A stretch of DNA of 64,000 bases. Origin: Rhizobium brockwellii. GTDB taxonomy: Bacteria; Pseudomonadota; Alphaproteobacteria; Rhizobiales; Rhizobiaceae. The position numbers were made by a program, and so were the translations under genes. Within the stretch, counting starts at the first letter, position 1. Every line of letters begins with the position of its first letter. The DNA lies in assembly GCF_000769405.2 (NCBI RefSeq), contig NZ_CP053439.1, positions 1,054,001 to 1,118,000 of the forward strand, in the 5' to 3' direction. Under the pieces are notes generated by a model. It was given only the letters and a program-made list of their open reading frames with translations, was not told the origin of the DNA and searched no databases. This document shows, piece after piece, positions 29,241 through 37,170 of this stretch.

Positions 29241-29551
29241 TTGAGGCTCGCCTTTCCGTCGATCCGCCGTAGCGTCCGATCGGGCGAGCCGACAGGAGTC
29301 GGTCAGCGCACGAGGGCCGCGTACGGCAAAGGCAATCGACTGCTACTGTCGCTTGGCATCGCTATGATGGCTCCGTTAAAATCCGTGGCTGACGAGTGTC
29401 ATTCACGTGTTGTGCTAGGTGGTCCCGAACGCGGAAAAAGTCAAGCGGGGTAGATGCTTAACGCCAGAATGTCGCACCCTGCGATGCGGCATTCCAGACA
29501 GGTATGGTTTATACGACCTTGCGGGAAACACCGGGCCTACTGGCTGCGATC
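29241..29551. other. mgtE upstream region (311 bases)
   Basis: Holds the mgtE promoter and probably a long untranslated leader. On the minus strand a CTTGAC (-35-like) occurs near 29440, and nearer the gene there is a small hairpin CCGAC-TCCT-GTCGG near 29285. I recognise no known magnesium riboswitch here. The rest, up to the stop of the oxidoreductase gene at 29552, shows no gene. Confidence 0.35.
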
Positions 29552-30565
29552 TCAGAATCCTGCAAGCACAGCCTTGCCCTTCATCCTGCCGCTTTCGACC
29601 ATGGCATGCGCCGTCTTGAGATTCGCAGCATTGATCGGCCCGACGATCTCTGAAAGCGTCGTGCGGATCTTTCCGGCGTCGACGAGTTCGGAAACCCTGT
29701 TCAACAGCTTGTGCTGCTCGATCATGTCAGGCGTGCCGTAGAGCGGGCGGGTGAACATCAGCTCCCAATGAACGGAGACGGCCTTGCGCTTGAAGGGCAT
29801 GATGTCGAGCGCCTTCGGATCGTCGATCAGCGCGAAGCGGCCTTGCGGCGCAATCGCTTCGACGATGTCGTCAATATGACTGTCGGAATTGGTGGTCGAG
29901 AATATGAATCCCGGCGCGCCAATGCCGAGCGCTGCCACCTGCGGCGCGATCGGTTTGGAATGGTCGACGACGTGATGCGCGCCGAGTTCCTTCACCCAGT
30001 CCTGCGTTTCCGGCCGGGAGGCCGTGGCGATCACGGTCAGGTCGGTCAATGCCCGGGCGATCTGAATGGTGATCGAGCCGACGCCGCCGGCGCCGCCGAT
30101 GATCAGGATGGAGCGTCCCGCTCCCGAAACCGCGTCCTGCACCTTCAGCCGGTCGAACAGCGCCTCGTAGGCCGTAATCGAGGTTAGCGGCAGGGCAGCT
30201 GCGGCCGCGAAATCGAGGCTCTTCGGTTTGGTGCCGACGATGCGCTCGTCGACGAGGTGGAATTCGGCATTGCTGCCCGGGCGGCTGATGACCCCGGAGT
30301 AGAACACCTCGTCGCCCGGCCTGAACAGGGTGACGTCAGCGCCGACGGCCTTGACGACGCCGGCGGCATCCCAGCCGAGCACCTTGAGCTCGTCCGCGGG
30401 CGGTGCGGAATGGGCGCGCACCTTGACGTCGACGGGATTGACCGAAACGGCTTTGATCTCGACGAGCAGATCGTGACCCTTGGCCTCCGGCATCGGCAGT
30501 TCGACATCGATCAGCGAGGTCTCGGCGGAGATCGGTTGGGGCGTTTTATAGGCGACGGCGCGCAT
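29552..30565 (-). CDS. Zinc-type alcohol dehydrogenase-like quinone oxidoreductase
   Basis: A 337-residue MDR-superfamily enzyme of the NADPH:quinone reductase branch. It has a GroES-like N-terminus (EIKAVSVNPVDVKVRAHSAP), a nucleotide-binding loop IIGGAGGVGSIT and no structural zinc cysteines. The start at 30565 has ACAGGAG eight bases upstream. It probably reduces quinones or enals using NADPH. It is divergent from an HxlR regulator, the classic arrangement for electrophile-induced oxidoreductases. Confidence 0.9.
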   Translation of the reverse strand: MRAVAYKTPQPISAETSLIDVELPMPEAKGHDLLVEIKAVSVNPVDVKVRAHSAPPADELKVLGWDAAGVVKAVGADVTLFRPGDEVFYSGVISRPGSNAEFHLVDERIVGTKPKSLDFAAAAALPLTSITAYEALFDRLKVQDAVSGAGRSILIIGGAGGVGSITIQIARALTDLTVIATASRPETQDWVKELGAHHVVDHSKPIAPQVAALGIGAPGFIFSTTNSDSHIDDIVEAIAPQGRFALIDDPKALDIMPFKRKAVSVHWELMFTRPLYGTPDMIEQHKLLNRVSELVDAGKIRTTLSEIVGPINAANLKTAHAMVESGRMKGKAVLAGF

Positions 30566-30623
30566 GGGAAACTCCTGTGTTCGTTGCACGGAAGCTAGAT
30601 GCGCACTATGTTCTGACAACGCA

Positions 30624-30639
30624 AGAATGCACAAATTCT
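30624..30639. promoter_or_regulatory. Inverted repeat between oxidoreductase and HxlR genes
   Basis: AGAAT-GCACAA-ATTCT, a perfect 5-6-5 palindrome midway in the 103-base divergent gap, with TACGTA at 30641-30646 beside it. It is the natural candidate operator for the HxlR protein encoded 30 bases away. Confidence 0.45.
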
Positions 30640-30668
30640 GTACGTAGTTCCCAAAAGGATACTGTAAA

Positions 30669-31073
30669 ATGTCGTTGCCGCGCGCCAAGCTCGTCAAGAA
30701 TTTCCCCGGCTGCCCGGTCGAAGCGACGCTGACCTACCTCGACGGGAAGTGGAAAGGCGTGATCCTCTTTCATCTGATGGAGGGAACCCTGCGCTTCAAC
30801 GAATTGCGCCGTAAGCTCCCGGCCGTGACCCAGCGCATGCTGACCAAGCAGCTGCGTGAACTGGAAGAGTCCGGCCTTGTATCACGCACCGTCTATCCGG
30901 TCGTGCCGCCGAGGGTCGAATATGCAATGACGCCGCTCGGCTTGACGCTCAAGCCCGTGATCCAGGCGTTGGCCGCCTGGGGTGACGATTATGTCTTCTG
31001 CAGCCCGGAAGGCCGCGAGCTGCGCTTGGCCTCAGACGGCCTGCGCGCTCCGGTCGCGGCGCTCGAGGCGTAG
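30669..31073 (+). CDS. HxlR-family transcriptional regulator
   Basis: A 134-residue winged-helix protein (CPVEATLTYLDGKWKGVILF, then FNELRRKLPAVTQRMLTKQL). Cys15 sits at the start of the DNA-binding domain, where YodB/QorR-type members carry a redox-sensing cysteine, and a second Cys is near residue 107. It probably represses the divergent quinone oxidoreductase until electrophiles modify the cysteine. Its last 42 bases overlap the 3' end of the convergent MFS gene. Confidence 0.92.
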   Translation: MSLPRAKLVKNFPGCPVEATLTYLDGKWKGVILFHLMEGTLRFNELRRKLPAVTQRMLTKQLRELEESGLVSRTVYPVVPPRVEYAMTPLGLTLKPVIQALAAWGDDYVFCSPEGRELRLASDGLRAPVAALEA

Positions 31074-32258
31074 CGAGGCTGCAAAGACGAACAGGCCGAG
31101 GAAGGACAGCGCCGCGCCGACATAACCGGTCGCCGCAAAACCGTAGCCCCCGGCGATGACGAGACCGCCGAGCCAGGCGCCGATCGCATTGGCGATGTTG
31201 AAGGCGGAATGGTTGGAAGCGGCCGCTAACGTCTGCGCGTCGGCGGCGACATCCATCAGCCGCGTCTGCAGCGCCGGGCCGGCGGCAAAACCGCAGCCGA
31301 CGAGGAAGACGGAGAGACCGAGCATATAGGGATTGGCGGCGGTCAGCGAGAAGATGGTCAGCACGACGATATTATAGACGAGCGACCCGCCGATCGTGCC
31401 GAGCAGCGATTTGTCGGCGAGCCAAGAGCCGATGAAATTGCCCGCATTCATGCCGACGCCGAAGAGGACCAGCATGATCGGAACGGCCGTCTCCGGCAGC
31501 ATCGCCACCTCAGTCGTCGTCGAGGCGATATAGCTGAACATCGCGAACATGCCGCCGTAACCGACAGCGGCAATGCCGAGCGTCAGCCACACCTGCGGCC
31601 GGCGGAAGGCGCCGAGTTCGCGCAGGAAACCCGCTTCCGCGGAAACCCTGTCCTTCGGAACGTAGAACCAGATCAGTGCCACCGTCAGCAGGCCGAGCAC
31701 GCCGACCGAGAAAAACGCCACCTGCCAGTCGAGCGACTGGCCGAAGAAGGTTGTCAACGGCGTGCCGAGAAGTGTCGCGACGGTCAGGCCGAGCATGACG
31801 CGGCCGACGGCACGGGCGCGGCGATGCACCGGCACCATCGAGGCGGCGACAAGGGCCGCGACGCCGAAATAGGCGCCGTGCGGCAGGCCGCTAACGAAGC
31901 GCAGCAGCGTGAAGCTTTCGAAGGTCGGCGCCATGGCGCTTGATATATTGCCGGCGGCAAAGATCAGCATCAGCGTCAAAAGCAGCGTGCGGCGCGCCAT
32001 CTTCGCGGCGAGCACGGCAATAACCGGTGCGCCGACGACGACGCCGAGCGCATAGGCGCTGATGACGTAGCCGGCTTGTGGCGTCGTGACCGAGAAGGTC
32101 TCGGCGACATTGGGCAGCAATCCCATGATCGCGAATTCGCCGGTGCCGATGCCGAAGCCGCCGCAGGCGAGCGCCAGCTGGACCAGCACCACGGTCATTG
32201 CCGACGGCAGCTCTTCATCCTGGCTATCGATGGAAATATTGGCGGCAATCTCACTCAC
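31032..32258 (-). CDS. MFS exporter (AraJ/YdhP-like)
   Basis: A 408-residue twelve-helix transporter of the drug/sugar efflux type (GIGTGEFAIMGLLPNVAETF in helix 1 and the loop after it, KMARRTLLLTLM between helices 2 and 3). I chose the GTG at 32258 because GAGGAGCTCTC stands directly before it and no ATG fits until inside helix 1. The frame is open further upstream but not membrane-like. It overlaps the HxlR gene tail-to-tail by 42 bases. Confidence 0.9.
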   Translation of the reverse strand: MSEIAANISIDSQDEELPSAMTVVLVQLALACGGFGIGTGEFAIMGLLPNVAETFSVTTPQAGYVISAYALGVVVGAPVIAVLAAKMARRTLLLTLMLIFAAGNISSAMAPTFESFTLLRFVSGLPHGAYFGVAALVAASMVPVHRRARAVGRVMLGLTVATLLGTPLTTFFGQSLDWQVAFFSVGVLGLLTVALIWFYVPKDRVSAEAGFLRELGAFRRPQVWLTLGIAAVGYGGMFAMFSYIASTTTEVAMLPETAVPIMLVLFGVGMNAGNFIGSWLADKSLLGTIGGSLVYNIVVLTIFSLTAANPYMLGLSVFLVGCGFAAGPALQTRLMDVAADAQTLAAASNHSAFNIANAIGAWLGGLVIAGGYGFAATGYVGAALSFLGLFVFAASLRLERRDRSAQAV

Positions 32259-32390
32259 GAGAGCTCCTCGAGGCGGTTTCTGCTTGGCAATGGCCCCTGG
32301 CGCAGGCGCAGCCGATCGGTGGAAATGGCGGGAGGTGGAGACGATGTCTCCGATAGACCATCTATCCGTGAGCTCTCGGCTGCCGTCGAG

Positions 32391-32447
32391 TGCATTTTTT
32401 GCAGTGCAGCGTCCTGCTATGTGCATACGTCTATTGCAATTTTTGCA
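32391..32447. promoter_or_regulatory. Paired TGCA-N5-TGCA elements, candidate operators
   Basis: Two 13-base near-identical palindromic elements, TGCATTTTTTGCA at 32391-32403 and TGCAATTTTTGCA at 32435-32447, start 44 bases apart (about four helical turns). They lie in the divergent gap between the MFS exporter and the lipid kinase. Same-face spacing suits cooperative binding of a dimeric regulator. Confidence 0.5.
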
Positions 32448-32550
32448 CTTCTGTCCTTTGTCAGGAAAGAAGGCTGCGCTTGAAATCGGCGATACCGCAA
32501 CCATCTCAGGGCAAGGCAGGAGCATTTCCGCGCCAGAGACGGGAGCTCTT

Positions 32551-33495
32551 ATGAAGCTTGTAGGCTTTTTCAATCGCGACGGCGGGACCTTCAAGACCAC
32601 CGACATGCTGGCCTATGAAAAAAGGGCGGAGGCGGCTTTCCGCGAAGCGGGGCACGATTTTGACGCCATCGTCTTCTCAGGAAAGGAAATCGTTCCCGCC
32701 ATGGAGCGGGCTGCCAAGCGCGACGATATCGACGGTATCGTTGCCGGCGGTGGTGACGGCACGATTTCGGCGGCGGCATCGATTGCCTGGAAAAACGGCA
32801 TTGCGCTCGGCGTCGTGCCGGCCGGCACGATGAACCTCTTTGCCCGCTCGCTGCGTGTGCCGCTCGATATCTGGCAGGCGCTCGATGTGCTTGCCTCTGG
32901 CGAGGTCGACAATGTCGATATCGCCAGCGCCAACGGCCGGCCCTTCATCCACCAGTTTTCCGCCGGCCTGCATGCCCGCATGGTGCGTTACCGCAACGCC
33001 TACAGCTATCGTTCCCGGCTGGGCAAGATCCGGGCGAGTACGAAGGCTGCCTTGGGCGTCATCTTCAACCCGCCGGAATTCGAGGTCGAGTTCGAAGCGA
33101 TCGGCATGCGCGAGCGCCGCAGGGTGTCGGCGATATCAGTCTCCAACAATCCCTTCGGAGAGAACGCGCTGCTTTACGCCGATAATTTGAGAAGCGGCGA
33201 ACTCGGCTTTTACACGGCAAATCCGCTGAAGCCGCTTGGTGTCGCCCGCCTCGCCATCGACATGCTGCGCGGCAAGGTCCGCGAGAATGCCGATGTCATG
33301 GTGATGCACCCGGCCGAAGTGCACCTGCATTTCCCGAAACTGCGCTCCAAGGCCAATTGCGTCATGGACGGCGAGTTGCTGCCGCTCGAACGCGACGTCT
33401 CGATCCGGCTGCATCCGGGCGAATTGAAGGTCCTCGTCAAGCAGGGTCTTGCGGCGCAGGTGGACGCCAGCGAACGCCGCGAGCCGGCTGCCTAA
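32551..33495 (+). CDS. Diacylglycerol kinase-family lipid kinase
   Basis: A 314-residue protein with the DAGK catalytic fold. It has the nucleotide loop IVAGGGDGTISAAA (residues 70-83), GVVPAGTMNLFARSL and a C-terminal beta domain with MDGELLPL. Members phosphorylate diacylglycerol, sphingoid or related lipids, and the substrate is open. The ATG at 32551 follows GGGAGCTCTT. It converges on the glutamine-synthetase-like gene. Confidence 0.88.
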   Translation: MKLVGFFNRDGGTFKTTDMLAYEKRAEAAFREAGHDFDAIVFSGKEIVPAMERAAKRDDIDGIVAGGGDGTISAAASIAWKNGIALGVVPAGTMNLFARSLRVPLDIWQALDVLASGEVDNVDIASANGRPFIHQFSAGLHARMVRYRNAYSYRSRLGKIRASTKAALGVIFNPPEFEVEFEAIGMRERRRVSAISVSNNPFGENALLYADNLRSGELGFYTANPLKPLGVARLAIDMLRGKVRENADVMVMHPAEVHLHFPKLRSKANCVMDGELLPLERDVSIRLHPGELKVLVKQGLAAQVDASERREPAA

Positions 33496-33513
33496 ATCGG
33501 CCCTGCATTGTCT

Positions 33514-34866
33514 TCAGAGCCGCGGCAGATAAGTGCGGTAGTCGAAATCCGAAACCGTGCGCAGATGCGCGAGCGCTTCCTTGCGCTTGGTATCGCCATA
33601 GAGCGCCTGGTAGCGCGCGCCGAAGATATCGGCGATGAAAGGCGAGGTGCGGAAGGTCTCGACGGCGCTGAGGAAATCATGCGTCAGTCGCGTCGTATTC
33701 ACCGGCGTGTGCGAGGGCGTCGCCTCTTCGCCGGGGTCGAGTTCGCCGCCGAGACCGGTGAGCATGCCGCCGAGGATCGCTGCGAGCAGCAGATAGGGAT
33801 TGGCGTCGGCGCCGGCGACGCGGTGTTCGATGCGTGCGGCCGGCCCATCCTTGTCGGGTATGCGGATCGCCGTGCCGCGATGACCGCTGCCCCAGGTCAG
33901 ATCGACAGGCGCAAACGAGCCCGGCTGGAAGCGCCGGTAGGAATTGGCGAAGGGAGCGAAGATCAGCTGCGCCGCGCGCATGGTGTTAAGCAGGCCCGCT
34001 GTCACTGATTTGAGCAGCTTCGGCTCGCCGCCCTTGGCATCGAGGATGTTGCGGCCTTGTCCGTCGATGATGCTCGCATGCACATGCAGGCCGGAGCCGG
34101 CATGTTCGGAATAGGGCTTGGCCATGCAGGTCGATTTCAGCCCGTGCCGGCGCGCCGCCTGTTCGGCGATGCGCTTGAGATAGAGGCAATCGTCGGCGGC
34201 TGCCAGCGCATCCGGGCGGTGCAGCAGGTTGACCTCGAACTGGCCCGGACCGAATTCCGCCGTCGTCGCATCCGCCGGCAGGTCCTGCGCTCTCGCATAG
34301 GCCCTCAGCGTCTGCAAATAGCCGTCGAGCGCGTCGACGGCGCTCATGTCGTAGAGCTGGAAACCGTTCGGTTGGCCGCGATAGGTGAGGCTTTCCGGCG
34401 GGGAGGGGCGTCCGGTCTCGCGCCAGTCTCCCGACATCACATAGAATTCCAGCTCGGTGGCGACGACGGGCGTCAGTCCGCGCGCCGAATAGCGCTCGAC
34501 CACCGAAGCAAGGATGGCGCGTGGATCCATGAAGCTCGGGCTGCCGTCGAATTCGTGCATGGTGGCGAGCACCTGCATCGAGCCCTCGGGCGCCCAGGGC
34601 ATCGGCGCCAGGCTGCGCCGGTCGGGGATGACCTTGCCGTCGGGATCGCCGATCGTCAGCGATAGGCCGGTGATATCGTCATTGTCGTCGCCCCAGATGT
34701 CGAGCGATTGCGTCGAGGTCGGCAGGCGGATGTCACCGGCCCAGACCTTGTCTTCGGTACCAGGTGGAAGCTGCTTGCCACGCAGGTCGCCATTCATGCC
34801 GACGATCAGGATCTCGAAGCGCGGATCGCCGCCGTCGGCCTTGCCGTCCATCCTGTCGCTCGCCAT
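33514..34866 (-). CDS. Glutamine synthetase-like ligase (possible gamma-glutamylpolyamine synthetase)
   Basis: A 450-residue GS-fold enzyme. Active-site signatures are ATELEFY, GPGQFEVNL, HAGSGLHVHASI and NSYRRFQPGSFAP. The N-terminal part departs from GlnA, as in PuuA/GlnA-like enzymes that glutamylate amines. I preferred ATG 34866 over a TTG ten codons earlier because GGAGG lies between them. It is divergent (83 bases) from a class-III aminotransferase, a combination seen in putrescine and other amine catabolism. The exact amine is inferred only. Confidence 0.85.
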   Translation of the reverse strand: MASDRMDGKADGGDPRFEILIVGMNGDLRGKQLPPGTEDKVWAGDIRLPTSTQSLDIWGDDNDDITGLSLTIGDPDGKVIPDRRSLAPMPWAPEGSMQVLATMHEFDGSPSFMDPRAILASVVERYSARGLTPVVATELEFYVMSGDWRETGRPSPPESLTYRGQPNGFQLYDMSAVDALDGYLQTLRAYARAQDLPADATTAEFGPGQFEVNLLHRPDALAAADDCLYLKRIAEQAARRHGLKSTCMAKPYSEHAGSGLHVHASIIDGQGRNILDAKGGEPKLLKSVTAGLLNTMRAAQLIFAPFANSYRRFQPGSFAPVDLTWGSGHRGTAIRIPDKDGPAARIEHRVAGADANPYLLLAAILGGMLTGLGGELDPGEEATPSHTPVNTTRLTHDFLSAVETFRTSPFIADIFGARYQALYGDTKRKEALAHLRTVSDFDYRTYLPRL

Positions 34867-34949
34867 GACCTTGAAAATCCTCCGGGACAAGGCCAAGCTC
34901 CTATCTCATCGACATCAGCCTTTCAATCCGCGAGGGTCTTTTACCAGTC

Positions 34950-36317
34950 ATGCCCGATACTTACCCACCCTCGAATCTTGCCGCGATCGACGCTGCGCAC
35001 CACCTGCATCCCTTCGCCGACATGAAGAAGCTGAATGCCGAGGGCGCGCGTATCATCCAACGCGGCGAGGGCGTCTACATCTTCGACAATCACGGCAGGA
35101 AATATCTCGATGGCTTCGCCGGCCTCTGGTGCGTCAATATCGGCTATGGCCGCCGGGAGATCGCCGATGCCGCCACCAGGCAGATGAATGAGCTGCCCTA
35201 TTACAACACCTTCTTCGGCACGACCTCGACGCCGGCGACGCTGCTTGCGCAGAAGGTCACCTCCCATGCCGGGGAGCGGTTCAACCACATCTTCTTCACC
35301 GGCTCCGGCTCGGAGGCGAACGACACCTGGTTCCGCATGGCGCGCGTCTATTGGAGCGCCATCGGCAAGCCGTCGAAGAAGATCGTCATATCGAGAAAGA
35401 ACGGCTATCACGGTTCGACCGTTGCCGGCGCCAGCCTCGGCGGCATGAAATACATGCATGAGCAGGGCGACTTGCCGATCCCCGGCATCGTCCACATCGG
35501 CCAGCCCTATTGGTACGGCGAGGGCGGCGATCTCTCACCCGCCGAATTCGGTCTCAAGGTTGCCCGAGAGCTCGAAGCGAAGATCGACGAACTCGGTGAG
35601 GAGAATGTCGCCGCCTTCGTCGCCGAGCCGGTGCAGGGCGCTGCCGGCGTCATCATCCCGCCCGAGACCTACTGGCCGGAGATCGACCGCATCTGCAAGG
35701 CGCGCAATATCCTGCTGGTGACCGACGAGGTGATCTGCGGCTTCGGCCGTCTGGGCGCCTGGTTCGGCCACCAGTATTTCGGCGTCGAGCCCGATCTGGC
35801 GCCGATCGCCAAGGGGCTTTCCTCAGGCTACCTGCCGATCGGCGGCGTGCTCGTCAGTGACCGCATCGCCGATGTGCTGATCAACGATGTCGGCGACTTC
35901 AATCATGGTTTCACCTACTCCGGCCACCCGGTCTGCGCCGCCGCCGCCCTCGAGAACCTGCGCATCATCGAGGAGGAAAGACTGGTTGAACGCGTGCGCG
36001 ACGATATCGGCCCCTATTTCGGCAGGCTCTGGGCAGCGCTGGCAGACCATGATCTGGTCGGCGAAGCCGTCAGCATCGGCCTGATGGGCGGCCTGCAGCT
36101 TGCCGCGGAGAAGAGCACACGCACCCGCTATGCCAAGCCCGATCAGGTCGGTGCGCTGGTGCGCAACCACGCGCTGGCGAACGGTCTGGTGCTGCGCGCC
36201 ACCGGCGACCGCATGCTCGCCTCGCCGCCGCTCATCATCAGCCATGAGGAGGTGGACGAGATGGCGAGGATTACCAAGCTGGCGCTGGATTTGGCCTGGA
36301 AGGATCTGAAGTCTTGA
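34950..36317 (+). CDS. Class-III PLP aminotransferase (putrescine/omega-amino acid:pyruvate type)
   Basis: A 455-residue enzyme. The PLP lysine is Lys288 in IAKGLSSGYLPIGG, and the cofactor-phosphate region has FTGSGSEANDTWFRMAR. Sequence style (YYNTFFGTTSTPA, VTDEVICGFGRLG) is that of SpuC-type putrescine-pyruvate and beta-alanine-pyruvate aminotransferases. It likely works with the divergent glutamine-synthetase-like enzyme in amine use. Its last ~110 coding bases are repeated, decayed, at 37055-37147. Confidence 0.92.
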   Translation: MPDTYPPSNLAAIDAAHHLHPFADMKKLNAEGARIIQRGEGVYIFDNHGRKYLDGFAGLWCVNIGYGRREIADAATRQMNELPYYNTFFGTTSTPATLLAQKVTSHAGERFNHIFFTGSGSEANDTWFRMARVYWSAIGKPSKKIVISRKNGYHGSTVAGASLGGMKYMHEQGDLPIPGIVHIGQPYWYGEGGDLSPAEFGLKVARELEAKIDELGEENVAAFVAEPVQGAAGVIIPPETYWPEIDRICKARNILLVTDEVICGFGRLGAWFGHQYFGVEPDLAPIAKGLSSGYLPIGGVLVSDRIADVLINDVGDFNHGFTYSGHPVCAAAALENLRIIEEERLVERVRDDIGPYFGRLWAALADHDLVGEAVSIGLMGGLQLAAEKSTRTRYAKPDQVGALVRNHALANGLVLRATGDRMLASPPLIISHEEVDEMARITKLALDLAWKDLKS

Positions 36318-36337
36318 TTGCTCTCAGCCCATTTTGC
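36207..36337 (+). repeat. Direct repeat, left copy (aminotransferase 3' end)
   Basis: This stretch, covering the last 36 codons and about 20 bases beyond the stop, is mirrored at 37055-37174. Shared landmarks are GACCGCATGCT, GCGAGGAT-AC, GCGCTGGAT-TGGCCTG and an AGCCC end. Between the copies lies the toxin-antitoxin module. Confidence 0.8.
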
Positions 36338-36386
36338 TGAGCCAGCCACAGGCAAAGCCTTATCTGTCTAGCGAAAGCCTTCGGGC

Positions 36387-36704
36387 CTAAAGCTCAAAAT
36401 CCTGCGGCTTGATATCTTCGGCGCCGTGTTTCACGCGTAGGACCACGATGCGGTCACGATAGGAGCGGAAATAGATGCAGCGGTTCCGATAGGGCAGGCC
36501 GCGCAGGCCTTCCGCAATGTGGTCGCGGGGAGATCCGGTAAAGTCCACTTCGGCGATCCAAGCGATCTTCGCGGTCAGATCGGCCAGGAACTCCTGCGCG
36601 TAGTGGGGGCTGCTCTCGGCGATATAGCGCCGAATATTCCGCAGATCCTCAATGGCGGATGGAGCGATAATCAGGCGTTTCGGTTTGATGGCCTTAGCTT
36701 TCGT
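36387..36704 (-). CDS. ParE/RelE-family toxin without a normal start codon
   Basis: The frame from 36704 to the stop at 36387 encodes up to 105 residues with the ParE pattern: RLIIAPSAIEDLRNIRRYIA near the start, GLRGLPYRNRCIYFRSY in the middle and IVVLRVKHGAEDI near the end. There is no internal stop. Upstream the frame is closed by a TGA that overlaps the antitoxin's last codons. No ATG, GTG or TTG occurs before about codon 49, so translation would need ACG, ATC, ATT or CTG. It is either a coupled non-standard start or a toxin silenced by loss of its start. It overlaps the antitoxin gene by 11 bases. Confidence 0.75.
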   Translation of the reverse strand, partial: TKAKAIKPKRLIIAPSAIEDLRNIRRYIAESSPHYAQEFLADLTAKIAWIAEVDFTGSPRDHIAEGLRGLPYRNRCIYFRSYRDRIVVLRVKHGAEDIKPQDFEL

Positions 36705-36945
36705 TCATGACGTCTTTGAGGAGATCCGCGCCGGTAGCGTACTCCTTGCCGAGGCCGGCTTCGATCTCGGCGTCCGCCGCCTGAATGTCCCTACGCAGCG
36801 CCTGTATTTTCAGCTCGTGGTCGGCGAGCATACGGATGCCTGCCCGCACGGCCTCGGTTTCGGTGCCGAACCGGCCATTGCGGACAAGATCCGATAGGAT
36901 CCCGTCATAGGTATCGCCAAGGGAAAAGGTCTTTGCTCGTGCCAT
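36694..36945 (-). CDS. ParD-like ribbon-helix-helix antitoxin
   Basis: An 83-residue protein. It has an N-terminal ribbon-helix-helix (KTFSLGDTYDGILSDLVRNG then FGTETEAVRAGIRMLAD) and a charged, probably flexible, toxin-binding tail ending DVMNES. The start is preceded by CGGGAG with good spacing. It comes first in the operon, with the toxin frame overlapping its end. It probably represses its own promoter through the repeated TACAAT sites upstream. Confidence 0.88.
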   Translation of the reverse strand: MARAKTFSLGDTYDGILSDLVRNGRFGTETEAVRAGIRMLADHELKIQALRRDIQAADAEIEAGLGKEYATGADLLKDVMNES

Positions 36946-36980
36946 GTAAATTTACTCCCGGCTTTTTACTATATGACAAA

Positions 36981-36997
36981 TACAATACTTTTACAAT
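36981..36997. promoter_or_regulatory. TACAAT direct repeats upstream of antitoxin gene
   Basis: TACAAT at 36981-36986 and again at 36992-36997, exactly one helical turn apart (11 bases), in the AT-rich promoter of the antitoxin gene. This arrangement suits binding of two ribbon-helix-helix dimers for autoregulation. Confidence 0.45.
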
Positions 36998-37054
36998 ATT
37001 CGACCGTGATGGATAGGCTAACGAACCGATGGTTCAGCTCGTCCGAGCACAGTA

Positions 37055-37147
37055 GACCGCATGCTGGCCTCGTCATCGCCGGTCATCAGCGACACTGATG
37101 TAAATGAGATAGCGAGGATCACGAAACTAGCGCTGGATGTGGCCTGA
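37055..37147 (+). pseudogene. Remnant of an aminotransferase 3' end
   Basis: Reads DRMLASSSPVISDTDVNEIA then RITKLALDVA and a TGA. It aligns with the C-terminus of the intact aminotransferase (DRMLASPPLIISHEEVDEMA, RITKLALDLAWKDLKS). Homology runs on to about 37174, up to the stop of the GT39 gene. No start or upstream coding part is left. It is the right copy of the direct repeat bounding the toxin-antitoxin module. Confidence 0.82.
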
Positions 37148-37170
37148 AGGAGTTGAAATCCTGATGCCGC

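Noticed and set aside
36694..36945. Reading the TA module as part of a larger mobile element with an integrase
   Set aside because: No integrase, transposase or long terminal repeats are present; only the duplicated aminotransferase tail marks the borders.
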